From the NCBI GenBank assembly GCA_008931825.1, contig QXVZ01025507.1, positions 1 through 56,941 of the forward strand: a stretch of DNA of 56,941 nucleotides. Reading direction: 5' to 3'. A program made the translations under genes and the position numbers. Under the pieces are notes generated by a model. That model was not told where the DNA came from and ran no database searches. It saw nothing but the letters and a program-made list of their open reading frames with translations. Every line of letters begins with the position of its first letter. Position 1 is the stretch's first letter. Positions 10,403 to 23,818 of this stretch are shown here, one piece after another. The stretch is from Phallusia fumigata (lineage: Eukaryota; Chordata; Ascidiacea; Phlebobranchia; Ascidiidae).

Positions 10403-13400
10403 TTACTCACCCATAATTTCGTCAGTGAGTTCGGCAAGAATAGGCGACGACAGGAAGCGTGGATATGAGTCGCGGTGCATTAATGTGTATATTTGATGTT
10501 GGGCTTGAGTGAATACAGTGGCATCCATCTTGTATTTGAGTTGGTCGACTATGTCTTCGCGCATCTTGTAGTCGATGTTTACCTGCAAACGATTGAGGTT
10601 GAAAGGCTTTTTGGGGGATCTGTCGTAAAATATGTGCATTAACCACTGCCTGCCCGCAAGTATTTTCGTGCACAATAAATGCTTACAAACCTCAACCTTT
10701 ATTTCATCTAAGCAAGAGCTCGGACTTGCAATTTCAGTAATATGTCTTTTGGGATAAATCCACTTTAGGCAACGTATTGCAATTTAATTTGCATTTACTT
10801 GAAGCTCATTTTAAACCAAATTCTTGTCGTTAAATCGATTTAAATCTGCAAGCAATGGAAGTTTATCGATTTCCGTTTAAGTTTTGCTTTGCAGTCAAGC
10901 AGGTTTACATGCTGAGCGGCGTGCAGCTGTAATATCTGTGTCACTATTAAACGCACACCCAACCGAAACCAATTTTACAAGATGTCAAAAGGCTAATTTG
11001 GACAGCCACGCTGCTGTTAATAATTTGTAAAAATAACCTTGAGAAGCTGTTTAAAATCGGGTACCCCTTTAAAACGCCAAAAACTTTCAGGGCCGTTTTT
11101 GGTCGCAACAATCATTGATAATTTGATGACACCACCATGACGTAAATGCGAGAACCATGACGTAAGCGCGATGATGTCACGTTACCTCGTGGGGCGAGTA
11201 GACGTTGATGTAGGTGTCGTAGATAGTCTGGGCCATTTTCTCCGCTCGTTTCTGCTTGGTCGTGGTTTTAAGATCTTCACAAGCAAGCCAGAACTTAAGA
11301 TTTTCATCGGCAATCTCGGATTCGAGAAACGAACGGAACACGTAACGTCCAGCTGCGAAAAAACGTTTTAGTTAGGAAACTGGGACGGAATCACTGAAAT
11401 ATTCTGCACAAAAATAAGAAATACAGAAATACTTTGAACAAGTCACAGAGGTACCGTCTTTATTTTGTGTGTAGGTTTGTAATTGTGTGCGTTTTTTCAT
11501 GCTGTACAAAAGGAAATTCAGGCCTTAGCACAGGTTTTTTTACAATTCGAAGATGACACTTTTCCCTAACTTCACATTGCGCAGGTTAGTCGCGGAACAT
11601 ACCAGGATTCTTTAGCAGATCATCGAATGAAGTTTGCCACAAGTTAAGATCTTCCTCGGTGATTCTGCAAAAGTATTGACCACAGGTTAAAATCGCACAA
11701 ACACAAATGCGTGTTCGTGTCATCAGTAACCTAAAAATTGTTTTTCAATAAATCTGAGAAGCGTTTAAAACCATGACGACAATAACCTGGACAAACGACT
11801 TGCACACTGCGATACGATCCAAATTGGTACAAAATTGCAAAACGAGGTGAATTTCTCGTAAGGTTTGTGCGGAAAATTCTTCTCCCATTAACGTAGGTAC
11901 ATGAGTTTGTCAGCAGACACAGAAATAAGTGTCTTGAAATACGTAAATAGCAATCTTGGCCTTTACCAAAGGTCAAGTTCGATTTTGAGATCTACCAAAT
12001 TACTTTTTTTCGATTTTTAAGTCGTCTAATTCGATTTCAAGGCCCCTAATTTTTATGCTTCCAATTAACGTGATGCAAAAGAAAGTGAGATCAATTTTTA
12101 AAATAGCACGAATTTTCTGATACATGGATCGGCGCCACAATGAAGACAGGTTTTGTTTCTGTTACGTTGTAGTTTCCTAATTTCGGTTCGTATCGACATC
12201 TGCGTCCTGTATTTTGATCGGGCGTTGACGTTTCGTTGCGTAATACTCCAACATAGATCGTACCCGGTCGAGTGCTTCGACAAGATCCGCATCGATTTTC
12301 GCATTAGACGGTAATCAAAACTGCCCTTGGCAGAGCAGATGCACTGATGATGCGTCAGTGAACAGTCACGTGGTGAACTGCATGGGTTTGCCCTCGGCCA
12401 CCATCTCTCCTTATTTAATCGTGATTCGGTATCGGCGTTCACAAATCGATCACAGCCACCACTATGGTACTGCAGCCAGGCGCAATACATAGGTCATTGG
12501 GTGGGTGAAGCCAGGGGACTGTGCGTCTAACTCGAACCGCCCAAACAAACGAGTGTTTCTAAGATTTGAAAACAACTGCTCCCAACCCTCTTTGACTCCC
12601 TATGTGCGAACCCGTGCAAGACCTCATTGCCCAAGCCAGTTGAATTTAACTGAGAAAATGTGCTCATCAGTTTTAAAAGATATCTGTTTAAACCAGTAAA
12701 CGTTTATAGCGACATATCTGATTGCACCAGTGGTTCTTAAACCAGGCATTTAGGAGGCCAGGACAGACATTTTGCGTATTTGTGGTCATCCCTAAAACCA
12801 GCTCATTTGAGAGTTCGGTTTCAGTATCTACAAGTTTAGAAACCACGGGGTTACACGGTTTTCTACGTTCGATTGTTTTTGGCCCCGTTCCCCTAGAAAA
12901 GCTCCCTGAAGTACGGACTGCCGTTTATTTCTGCTGTTGACATTTCAGTGCAACTGGGCGTGTACTAACACGGTTTAGGATCTGCAAAGGTATTTGAAAG
13001 CAGCGACCACAGCAGTAGCGGCTAAACTTCCAGGAAGTAGAACCTTTTGAACGGCACCCATCACATAATTCACGCAATCCCGTGGCAGTGTTTTGTTGCG
13101 GCAAATTTTCCTCGTATCTGACCACACCGCAGCTGTCGTACACCCGCGCTGTCGTATAAATAACGCGCACTTCTGGGAAGTCGTATACGCTGATGTGGAC
13201 TGAGGTCGGTCACTGTACGTATGAGCGTTTTAGGTCGGTAGCGCGGTTATATTTAACCGATATGAACCGCAGAAGCGAAAGCGGTACTTCTGTGCAGTTG
13301 TCTAATTGAGCCATGTTCTATCTTTAAAAGCGTATTTTTTGTAGTCGAACAAATCATGTTCCATGGCTTCGCCGTTACTTGTTAGCAGGTAAACTGTGGC

Positions 13401-16400
13401 CCATCTGTGTAATTTACGAAACATATATTCAGAAGTTACTTTGTAATTCAAATTATAAGCGCACTATAAAAATACGCGTTTTGTACGCCATTATTTGTGT
13501 ACACCAAATTTTTTTGACGTTTTGGCGCTCTGCTGTCACCTTTCCACTGGTGTTAAGAGATTATCCACAACCTCGCATTGTGTACAATCGAGAACAATAC
13601 CTCGTATTTCGCACAACAACAGGAACAGTGGATTCCGATTGCTTACAAATGGAACAATTAAACAAAAACACTAAGACGCGGTAACCAGGTTGTGCTTGGG
13701 CTACATTGTGGTCGGAATATGAGCTTGCTTATTCGGGTCTTTTTTGTTTTAACCAGGGTTTTATTTCTGCAGACCAAGGTTTACTATACACTGAAGAAAT
13801 ATGTCATGTTCAGTTTATAAAAATAATAGTACAATTGATAAAGCCTGAAATAACATAAAAAGAAATCGCAAAATCAACAACAACAAAATGTGCTTGCTAA
13901 CAATTGGACATACGAGAAAAGTTTTTCGGTCAAGTAACTTACGTGCAATGTGCGAGAATATCTTTGGCGCTTTGAGCTTTCCTTTTTTCGTTGGGAACTC
14001 GTATTGACTGGGTCCGTGTGGGTAGTGACCTGTGAATCGTATATGAACATGGGATTGAAAAGTGGAAAATGGTAGCACTAAAAGGTCATTTGTGTTAATC
14101 GTATTATTTTGGGGTCTTTTAAGGGGTAAAAGATTAATGGGCGCTGATTCAGGCGTAGTTGGTTCCGACAAACTTAACTGACGAAAGGTTTTAGGACTGT
14201 TAAGGCTGATTCCCACCAGATGCGTCCACCGGTTTCTATCAAACATAAAACACTATGGTCGTGTCTGATAGATAAACTTTGGTAGCGACTGGTGTAAATG
14301 CCCTGCTGCTTGTCGCGAGATCAAAAAACCGTACCGCAACCGGTAGACGCATCTGGTGCGAATCAGCCCTTAAACCTTGCGGTAAAGTTTGCGTTATTCT
14401 TGAAAATGTACGCAGTTAAATAACATCAAATACGAGACATTCGATTTTCAGTTACAAGGTTCTATGTTGTTAAAAGTATGGAAACATCTGAAAGGGCCCG
14501 AAACTCGTCTTCATGCTTCAAATTGCCACAACAATTTCGGTGCGCGCCCATTCGATTTATTCCAGAGTATACAAAAAAGAACAGAGCGAATCTATACTAC
14601 TTTGAAGCTTAACAAACATTGATTTTAACCTGCGTTTAAGGCGATTTACTGTGCGCTGCAACATTGGTGTGCGTTCATCTAGCGCTAAACCGCCAGTCGG
14701 GTCGATAATAGTGTTCACCTAATGGGTTAAATTGTGCGCTGCAGTCTCCACAGGCAGAAGGTTTAAGGTTGTATCGCGTGAATCACAGCAGAGGTCCGGT
14801 CGTGTGCATTGAAACGATATAAGGCTTTTCTGAAATACCGCAGGTTTAACTAGGCTGTAATGCTCTTTACAATTGAGAAAATTGTTGTGTGAGTTTTTGG
14901 AATAATTTTTACAGGCCTAATAACACTTTTCTGGTGAACGAGATGCGAAACCGGAAAAAAAATCCTGAACAAAATGAAAGCATCGGTACTAGGACACAGA
15001 TAATGTTGACACGAGACATGGCAATGCTTAACGAACGGAGCAAGCCGGGTTTTATGCATTCACTAATTTGACATCGCGAAAACCGGGTGCTATCAGGAAC
15101 GTGCAACATGAGATGCAAGAAACGGGAAATGAACAAAACCCTGACAGAATCAATGAGGAGCGAACGTTGACTGTTTCCGAAGCGGTTTGTAAGAATTCAG
15201 TGATCACAATCCAACACAAATCCAACAAATTTAGCAGTAGGGGCCAAAAAATGACATAGTTGTTTACTGGATGTTTGCAATGCTAACAATATGGGACCAG
15301 GAAAAATTGTCACAAAGCGATGACCGAAAGCAAATTTTCTAACTATAGTGATGAGTGAACGACAACGTGATACAGATTATTACTTTCCACAAGAAACAGT
15401 TAGACGGGCATACGTCACTCCTGACGACATGGCATACTTCCTACCGCAAAAGTGCGTCACACAATGCGTCAAAAACAAACTTAACCTATGCGGGTCGGTC
15501 GTCGCCTATTCGGTTCAAACCGAGAGATTTACCGCAGTACCTATCGGGCATGGTTATCGGGTTTTGCATACGGGCGAATACACATAAGACGAATGTCGGC
15601 GTTACCAAAATGCACTTTTCCATTAGTCGGCGGCTTTCGTGGGGCCCAATTTGGCGCCGGCCACCTTTTCGAAAAGGTGGAGTTTATGAAACCGTCGCGG
15701 TGTTCGGAAATAAACTTCGCAAAGTTGAAGCGGTGACACAACTTCGCCTTTCTTTTAAGATACAGAATGAGAAAGGAGAAACTCCATGTTTAGTGCAAAA
15801 CAATATTTTACCACGAACCGTTGCCTCAAATTATGCCCGGTATGTGCATGCCTCCTAAACTGTAATTCAGTTTCGTTTAAAACAGTCGGTCGATCTACTC
15901 ACCTTATCGGGGTCTTTTGACATGTGCGTTCCGACTTTGAACTGTGGTTTTCCTGTGGTGAATGGTCGCAAGGTTTGGCGGGCGAAACGGATGTTGGGCG
16001 TCCGTCTCTGTTCCAAGACCGAGTCATGTGATCGCCGATGTAAATCTGCAAAATAAAACCCAGATCTCAAAAAGTGAAACATTAGGGTAGAACAAAGATA
16101 CCAAGATGCTAATAGCACTGGTGTTTCAACATGGGTGTCAAATTTGGATTACGAGTCAAGTAGAGTGGTTTTTGAAAAGTGACTGGGTCAAGTCCACCAG
16201 TTACCCAAGTGAAATCCAACTCAGATTATTCGACAAAGAAGACAAATTTGTTTTGAGTAAGAGACAGAAACTCGGGCAAGCTATTAGGAAAGCACGCGCC
16301 AGAGAATCGAGACTACATGTAAAAATAAAAACACAGAAAACGTACACCGTTCAAGGCGTCCATGGCGAACATTACTTCACTCAGTCACGTGATTGTCCAC

Positions 16401-19400
16401 ACTTCGGTCAGCGCGCAGCGCGCCTCTCAAAGCATCGTCCGTAATGCAAAGTATATGGTCCTACTCAAATGGCATCCCATTTGTCTGTCAATAATGCAAG
16501 ACAGGCGGCTCATGAGAGAACATGGCGGATTGGTCATTTGCGACAGGGCTGGGAAATCGTAACGGACGCCTTATTGTGCATAATTAACAGCCCGCCCTGT
16601 AACATCAATAATTTAAACCTCCCACTCTCTCTCACTTATTCTCCTTCTCCTCCTGCGGGAGCCTCGGAGATGCAACGCACTCGCTGTGATTTGGGCAACT
16701 TACACCGACCCGTATGCAACCCTGGTCGCATCAAATAGCAACAGCGCAAACGACCACAGTGCAGAGCAAAAGAGCAAAAAGGCCACTGCAAACTAGAAAA
16801 CTGACAAGTTTTTGTACTATGCCTTATCTTGAGTTCAAACTCCGTAAACAAAATCTAAAAACGAGCTTGACGCACTGTACGATATCTTTTCAATCCGACG
16901 TATTGTCGATTTGGCAAAAGCTACCCAGGACCTATAGATGGTATTTCGTAGTCTTTTCGTGATTAAAGCTGCAATTTCTGTCACAAACCCTTTCTCCTGC
17001 AACTGCAAATCCTGCGATTTTCCCGAAGGAATAGAAATTCAATGGTGGTGATTTCTTCTCCTTACGCGGCCAGCTCGTTAGGCCGCATCACGTGACGAGC
17101 GCGCGTTTCAACTCGATCGATCTTTACAGTCCGAAACGTCGCTAAAACCTGTTTCTGCAACGAATTAAGAATGCATACACCTGCCCTTTTGTTAAAATCA
17201 CTCATTTCTGCGACTACCAACTGAGACACAAAACCTCCAGCGGAAAATTGAAGCAATTATGTAAGACCGGACCGTCACACATGGTGCAAACTGACAAGTA
17301 GAATATTTTAAGCAGGCTGTAATTGGAGCTCCGCTTCTCTTGGGGATACAAGGTAATTTCGCAATGTAATAATCATTCATAACGTTTCTTCGGCTCACTG
17401 TTGTGGACAACCGGTAATGAGCACGAGGGAGCTCTTGTTAGATAAAAGACGGTTCGATTTGCATGAAATACACCTCAATCCTGCGTCCTACACACACAGC
17501 TCACTTCTGTGCTTTCAAAATCCTTTGGAACCAACGTCACCTGTATATCACTTATTTACCCTATGTATTACAAATAAACCTGCATCTAACTACAAAAAAC
17601 AACGGAAATCGCCGAATTCCCGCTAAACTAGAGTCGGGCGCGCTCACGGACGAAAACATCTCTACAATGTGTTCGCATAACCCCGATTTACCCGTCACTC
17701 GATACAATAACGCATTCGCAAAGGGTATCGAATGCGCATCATACCGACTCACTAGCGTTATTTTAATGTCTGCCAGCCCCCAGGCGAACTGCGGTTGAGG
17801 ACCGGGACGACATTAAAAGTCGCCCCGTCGCACGGTTATTTGCGCGCGGTCGATAATCCAGCAGACAAACTGTTGCGCATGTCTCCCTTTTCGGTGCATC
17901 CTGTCATTCCAGGTCATCACCAGTAACGCAGATTGGCGCAAAATAATTTTCGACGCCGATTCCGGTAGTAAAATTAAAGCGCATGCTCTTAAATTTGTAA
18001 TTAGTTGCAGATATTTTGAAGCAGAAAACAAAGCTGTGCGGCATATAAAACAAACATGGCCCTTGCATCTGTTAAAATAAGTGTACACTTTTGCGGTGTG
18101 ATTTGCAAGGAATACATTTCTTCATTAGCCGTTTGGTTTGCATGTGCAACGCAACTGAACTACGCTTACTGCTTCCAAACTGTGCAGAAACAACAAACAC
18201 TTGCTGCACAAACATCACCTTGCCTTTAAGCAATGCTTATACTAGCGCCATCAAACTCTATTTCTGTCTATAGTTGCTGTTCTCAGATACCCCTGCAGTT
18301 GGTTCAAACAGATCATACCTGTAGCTATGTTGCTGCTAAAATCTTAATCTGTGGCATATTGCATGTGGGTGAACGCTCAATTTATCTCATTCTACACCAA
18401 ATCAGATCCTGTCTAACGACATCAAATATGTTTCACTGATCGATGGAACGGCTAAGGAACCAGCAACATTGCGAAAAATAAAAAAGACACTCTCATTTCT
18501 CATTCGAAGCGCACCTTGCAACACAGAGTCAACTTCCCTCGGCCAACGCATGACCAAGAGAGAAACGAGGTTGGTCAAAGAGGGTAACGAGAAAAAGGGG
18601 TTGGAGTGTTGATGAAGTCGTTTGTCCATTTGCGGCTTTCGGACAGGAGTAACATGGGGACATGTTACTACTCTCCCAGGTGTATTGTATTGGTGGTCAG
18701 GCACATTAACCGACTTGGCTTGTTCCATTAGACTTAAAAGTGCGACGCGTCAAGGGAAAAGGGTCATTAAAGAAAGGGATTAAAAACCAATACTTGAAAG
18801 TACAAGGCGTACATGATATACTCTTCCCCCTTGGCGGGTAAAAATCGACAGAAGAGATTATATGGCCAAGGATGGCTGAGCTTTTGTACCCTGTGCATTT
18901 TTTTACTTTTAATTAAGAAGCGTCACATGAACTGAAACGCCCTTTCAGTCCTCAAATATGGATATTTTTGGCACTTGTATAACCATTTGATACATAAACA
19001 AAGTGCGGAAAGATGAAAAAAAAACAATTTTGCAACTGTTGAAGCTTGCCTGCTTTAGTGACATTTTGCATTATTAAACAGTCACTAAAAGCAAGCATTA
19101 ATTATCATCTCCCTGGTTCACGCACAACTATTGGCACACTGCACCACATGTCCTTGTTGTTTGGCAATCTCATGTGTTAGAATCAGGTAAACACCTTGTA
19201 AACAAATCAAAGCAAAACGAAGTGAGTTTGATTCTTGCAGTAACTCGAGATCTCGGAGTTTTGGAGATCAACAAGTACAGTCTTGGGAAAACCGCGGCAG
19301 TTTTAACCAAACAGTTTTCCATAAAAACAGGCTTGGAACTCCGACACTTACCTGTCGACATTCGGCAGAGGTAAAAGTCCCGGCCGTTTCGGTAAAACAG

Positions 19401-21205
19401 AACATCTTGCCCAATGAATCCCACACCACAGTCCCGCGATACTGATGACTTTCATGGTGATGATGGCTGAAAAGCCTGTGACGGTCCATATCAAACCACA
19501 GCTCCGCCAACTAACATGATACGCCAGCGACTTTCAAGCGGTACAGCAGCAACAGTTTACCGTTGGCCACCACACCCTGTTCTTACTGGCCTTAACCTTT
19601 TAGCTTTATATCGCCGATGCTGAAGAGCAAGCAAGAGCAGAGATGGAGTATGACAAGTTTTATCGGTTCTGAAAAATCAATAAACTTTCGCCTTAAGAAT
19701 CGATCATGAAACCCTACAGCACGTTAAAGCTGGATGTACAGCTAGCGGTGGCGTCGCTGTTTAAGACTGCGTTGAGCACCTATGACAAAATCAATGGAAA
19801 AGTGAGCGCGTTCAATAGCGTGTGTGTGTTGGAGGGAGGAGAGTCGGATAGAAGCGGCTCAATGTGGAATCATCAATAGCGCGTTGCTTCGATTAAACTC
19901 GGCATCTGCGAGCGGCCATTGTTGTGGAGAGGGGCGCGCAGGAGTTAAGTTACACAAATAGCGACACAATTGCTGCGGATCTATTTCTGTACCGACTGAT
20001 TGTGATACCTGGCCGAGAAGCGACTTTAACCTGAGGTACACTATCTTCGCCTTCGTGTGTGGCCAGAAATAGCACGACCGGTTTGGAATCCGCAACTGAG
20101 AGTCCCCACTAGTGGTAAATGAGGAAATACCGGATTTCTCCGTTCGTTCAACGGCCAGTCGTAATCGTATACGGTTTGTCATGGTCATGTTGTTTTGATC
20201 ATGTGACCAAGGTAAGTATGTGACCTGTTGCATAAACCGTACTGAGACAGATTATGAGAGCTGGTTTAGGATCAGTTTTTTCTGCCAACGTTATGATGGT
20301 TTGAAGCAATCTACAACACAGTTTATACACTGATAAAACAGAGCATTCACCACATCCTCTAATGCTCTTTGGCTCACCCTAACGGTTACCAACATTCTGC
20401 CTTTCTTAATTTTTTACCGCCGACATTGTAATGCGAAACTCTTCTTTGATGTGCACGAATATCATATACTTGGGTATAAGCAACAACACAAAACTCTCTG
20501 TCACAGCACACCTACAATAACTCTATTTTAAGTCGTCACAGAGTTTTTGAGTAAATGTGAGAGTGACGACACAGTGCCGTGTGACAACATCGGAATCCTG
20601 TTTAGGCAGACACGCGTGTCCTGGTCCTGTCAACCAGTGATGCAATATATCTAGAAGCAGAGCGACAGAAATACCAATGGTGCGTAGCACGAACAATCAT
20701 GCGTCAAAACTGAGACGTCATTTTGCTTGTAAATACAATCACAATCAAAACAACAACAACCGCTTGGTAAAATTTCTTGCTACAGCGGTTGCACAAGAAA
20801 ACAATTCTGTTTTCTTCGTATCTGTGGGCTAGTACAAGGTACTGGTTACAGAAGCAACTGTGTTAAAATCAGTGCCTAAAAAACAAGTTGCATTAAAACA
20901 CCTAAAAACTAGTGGTTAAAAACAGGTTAAAATATAATAAAGGCGTGCATATGACATACGTTGGCCTCGAGCAGTCGCTCCCATTCCGATTGTTTCGTCA
21001 TATTCTGCTTTCTTTGTTTCATGTCCGACGCCAGACTGCCGATATCAAAGTCGAAGGGGACTGACTGGCAGCGCCTGACAGTTTCCACGGGCCGAAAGAT
21101 TTCACATTCACGTCGTGGCAACGGATATCGTTGACAGCAGTTGCAACAACGACAGCAGATTCGACAACAACCTCTGGTGGCAGCAGGGCACCCGGTTATT
21201 GAACA
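10403..21205 (-). CDS. regulator of G-protein signalling, RZ (RGS17/19/20) type
   Basis: Six minus-strand exons whose phases fit: 21205(or less)-20960, 16045-15903, 14029-13943, 11664-11603, 11352-11186, 10582-10403. The product is a GTPase-activating protein for Gi/o/z alpha subunits at the membrane. The first exon encodes a cysteine string, CCRICCRCCNCC, at 21169-21134, the palmitoylation hallmark of the RZ subfamily. The next exons give a Ser/Lys-rich linker. The last three give the RGS box: LNLWQTSFDDLLKNP, RYVFRSFLESEIADENLKFW, LACEDLK, INVYSPHE, AQHQIYTLMHRDSYPRFL. The linker of about 130 residues is much longer than in vertebrate RZ proteins. The stop at 10403-10405 lies inside GGTGAGTAA, so a cryptic donor could extend the protein. 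The start codon is not in the first exon listed; 5' exons must lie upstream, possibly at 35061-35539. Assignment to RZ rests on the cysteine string and the LMHRDSYPRFL helix. Confidence 0.85.
14204..14369. mobile_element. TTAA-flanked MITE, 166 bp
   Basis: Terminal inverted repeats ggctgattcccaccagatgc at the left and gcatctggtgcgaatcagcc at the right, arms extending to accggt. Flanked on both sides by TTAA (14200-14203, 14370-14373), the target duplication of piggyBac-type elements. It lies in an intron of the RGS gene and has no coding capacity. Confidence 0.75.
19352..19455 (-). CDS. possible alternative first exon of the RGS gene
   Basis: An ATG at 19455 opens a frame beginning MKVISIAGLWCGIHWARC and runs 34 codons plus 2 bases to a consensus donor (acag then gtaagt) at 19352. 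Its phase 2 end fits RGS exon 14029-13943, skipping 16045-15903 and the cysteine string exon. The N-terminus is mildly hydrophobic. A second frame over the same donor is also open, so coding use is unproven. Confidence 0.2.
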
Positions 21206-21624
21206 CTACGCCTACTACTCTGTGGAGGCCTAAACCTGCGGGACACGTCAAACACAAAGTTTTACGTGCGCCTGTATTTAGATCGACGACAACGACTGGT
21301 GATTTTGTGTCACGCGAATGACAAGTTGCGACTCGCACCCGCACGACCCCTCGGATAAACTTGACCAACGCTAAGCAAGCAGTTTCGGTTCAACCTGGCT
21401 TTGTTGCCAACCTATTTAGCAGAAAACGTTCACCGCTATGCGAACATACAAGGGGTGAATCGGCTAGATTAACTTGTTTACGCCATAGCTTTTTGCCTTA
21501 TGCAAAGTACCGGTGATTATTTTCGATTAGCGTGGTTACCTTGCCAGGATATCCACGATGGGAGGGTCGGCATGGGTCAATCACTCAAAAATAGAAAGGG
21601 ACGATAGTTTCCCTTACGTACAGN

Positions 21625-21734
21625 TGATTATTTTCGATTAGCGTGGTTACCTTGCCAGGATATCCACGATGGGAGGGTCGGCATGGGTCAATCACTCAAA
21701 AATAGAAAGGGACGATAGTTTCCCTTACGTACAG
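21625..21734. repeat. unmerged overlap of adjacent contigs (copy of 21514-21623)
   Basis: The 110 bases before the 'n' at 21624 recur immediately after it, almost identical. It is a contig join, not a biological tandem repeat. Confidence 0.85.
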
Positions 21735-23500
21735 TGTTGTGGATTATACAAAGGGCATTTTCTCATCCCAGCTTTCGTGCGTCTATGTAAATTACCCCAA
21801 ACTGATACTTTTCGACCTTTGCGTAAAACTTCTTGGCAGGACAAAAAGCTGCAACCTTTTCAGAAACTTGTAAACGATAACGCAGTGCTCTCGTGTTCAG
21901 AGCTAGAGTGCTACCCCTACGACGTAGCCCAAAAACATTTGGTTATAAACCAAACTAATCGCTACATGTTCAAAATTGGAACAACACATGTAACCACGCA
22001 AACGTGTACGCATTTTCGCGTCCCATTTACCAAAACAACAATATAAAACATTTGAAAACTAGTATTGAACTGGTAAAAGCGGCCTCTCACTTTGCTTTGG
22101 AAACACTTACAGATTCTGTTTTTTTAATCGATGTAAACCCAAAATTGCCTCTTCTCGAAACGTTTCGCCATCAAGTCCTAAAAACAGGCACGCACAATTT
22201 CAACGCATCAATACATCGTGACGGTGGGTGTTGACAATTTGTTGTTATTGCTGTTAATGGTTTGGGGGAAGGATGTGACCAGCTGACAGACTAACACGTA
22301 AAAGTTTGGTAACAGAGTACGGATGTGATCATTACGAGATGGTATTATCTGGCACATGCGCTACGTCTATAAAACTGCAGTTTACCCGTACTGCCTGTAT
22401 TGTATGTTAAAAACTTGTGCCATCACGCAAGTACGGCGACTATAACATCACACGATAGCGGATTGGTACACTGAAAATATTAGAGCTTCGAGTTCCTAAG
22501 CTACAACCGAAGGAACTGTTTTCCAGGTAGTTAGCACTGATTAAAACTAAAGCTCATACAAAAAAAAAACAAGTAAACTGTATACATTTGTCGATTTATT
22601 TGCAAAACTACTATCTTTGGTTAAGGACAAAATCATATGTCAAACGTGGGTCACTCCAAAGTTAATAACACTGCTCTTAAATGTTGCCCCTTTCCAATGC
22701 TCATAGTTGACGGCTAAGCTGCGTAAGTTGCAAGAACAATTCAACAAAGACCAGAATGTCTTACAGCGAACAAAAATTACTTGTTGTAATCCTGACTGAA
22801 CCAGGATCATTTTCGCACTAGTTGCATTAGCAAAGCGGTGCCCTTCGTTCAATTAAAAGTGTATGTGTAAAAAAGGTTGCAGAATGTCTATGCTTCCAAC
22901 GCACGAATCTATTTGTAACGTTCGCCGTTGCACATTTTCCGGAAATTGGCTCGACACTGCGCATGCCTAGCGATGTAACGTCACTGCACAGCTGACAATA
23001 CACGAGAGGACGTCGATAATGCTAAAATACCTCTCTACGCAATAACGATGCAGAAATGATGTCAAAAGTTGGATATATATAATTCAAGCGTTTTTATCCG
23101 TTCTATATTGTGAATTTTGGGTATTCAAGCTTTTAGACAATTTTAAAAGCTGTATTGCATTCATATCTATCTACATTGAAACTTACTGGTGCAGAAAACG
23201 ACTAACTGTCTTATTTTTAGTGGAGGATGGAAATTGTTTTCAAGTTTCGCCATTCTTTGCTTTTGCACCTCATCAAATTGGAGTTTAACCCCGACGGTAT
23301 GAAAGTTGGCAATCATATAGGGCGAAAGAGAGCGTAAGATGGGTTAAATCAGCACAGAATTAAGTTCACTAGAAATCGTATAACGACTTACATAATATTC
23401 GGATGCGTTAACAGCATGCCCTAAAATACGTCCCATGACATTTTCATACAATAACTAATGAAACCACGATTATGTAAATGGCATAAAACTAACTGACTAN

Positions 23501-23629
23501 AGAAATCGTATAACGACTTACATAATATTCTGATGCGTTAACAGCATGCCCTAAAATAAGTCCCATGACATTTTCATATAATAACTAATGAAACCACGAT
23601 TATGTAAATGGCATAAAACTAACTGACTA
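23501..23629. repeat. unmerged overlap of adjacent contigs (copy of 23371-23499)
   Basis: About 129 bases are repeated across the 'n' at 23500 with a few substitutions (atattcgg against atattctg). Confidence 0.85.
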
Positions 23630-23818
23630 CTCAAAAATATAGGAGAAACTGATGAACAGCGAACTTGCTAAACGGCTACATATTTCGTTTTCTCGGTACA
23701 CTCAGCTTGAAAGAAAGAATTAGCTAGCACAATTTGACGTCACTGTCCTTCCTTTACCGTCAGCTGGAGTGTGGTGACGTAGCAACGTGCAAGGTAGCGC
23801 AACAAGCGACGACTAATG

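Noticed and set aside
12098..12490. 130-codon minus-strand ORF inside the RGS gene
   Set aside because: No motif and no splice sites in usable phase; the flanking RGS exons already join in phase without it.
15355..15858. 167-codon plus-strand ORF, longest in the window
   Set aside because: It starts at a non-ATG codon, overlaps other open frames on both strands in a GC-rich patch, and has no recognisable domain.
18647..18668. Small perfect hairpin gtaacatg-gggac-atgttac
   Set aside because: Arms of only 8-9 bases in AT-rich intronic DNA are expected by chance over this length.
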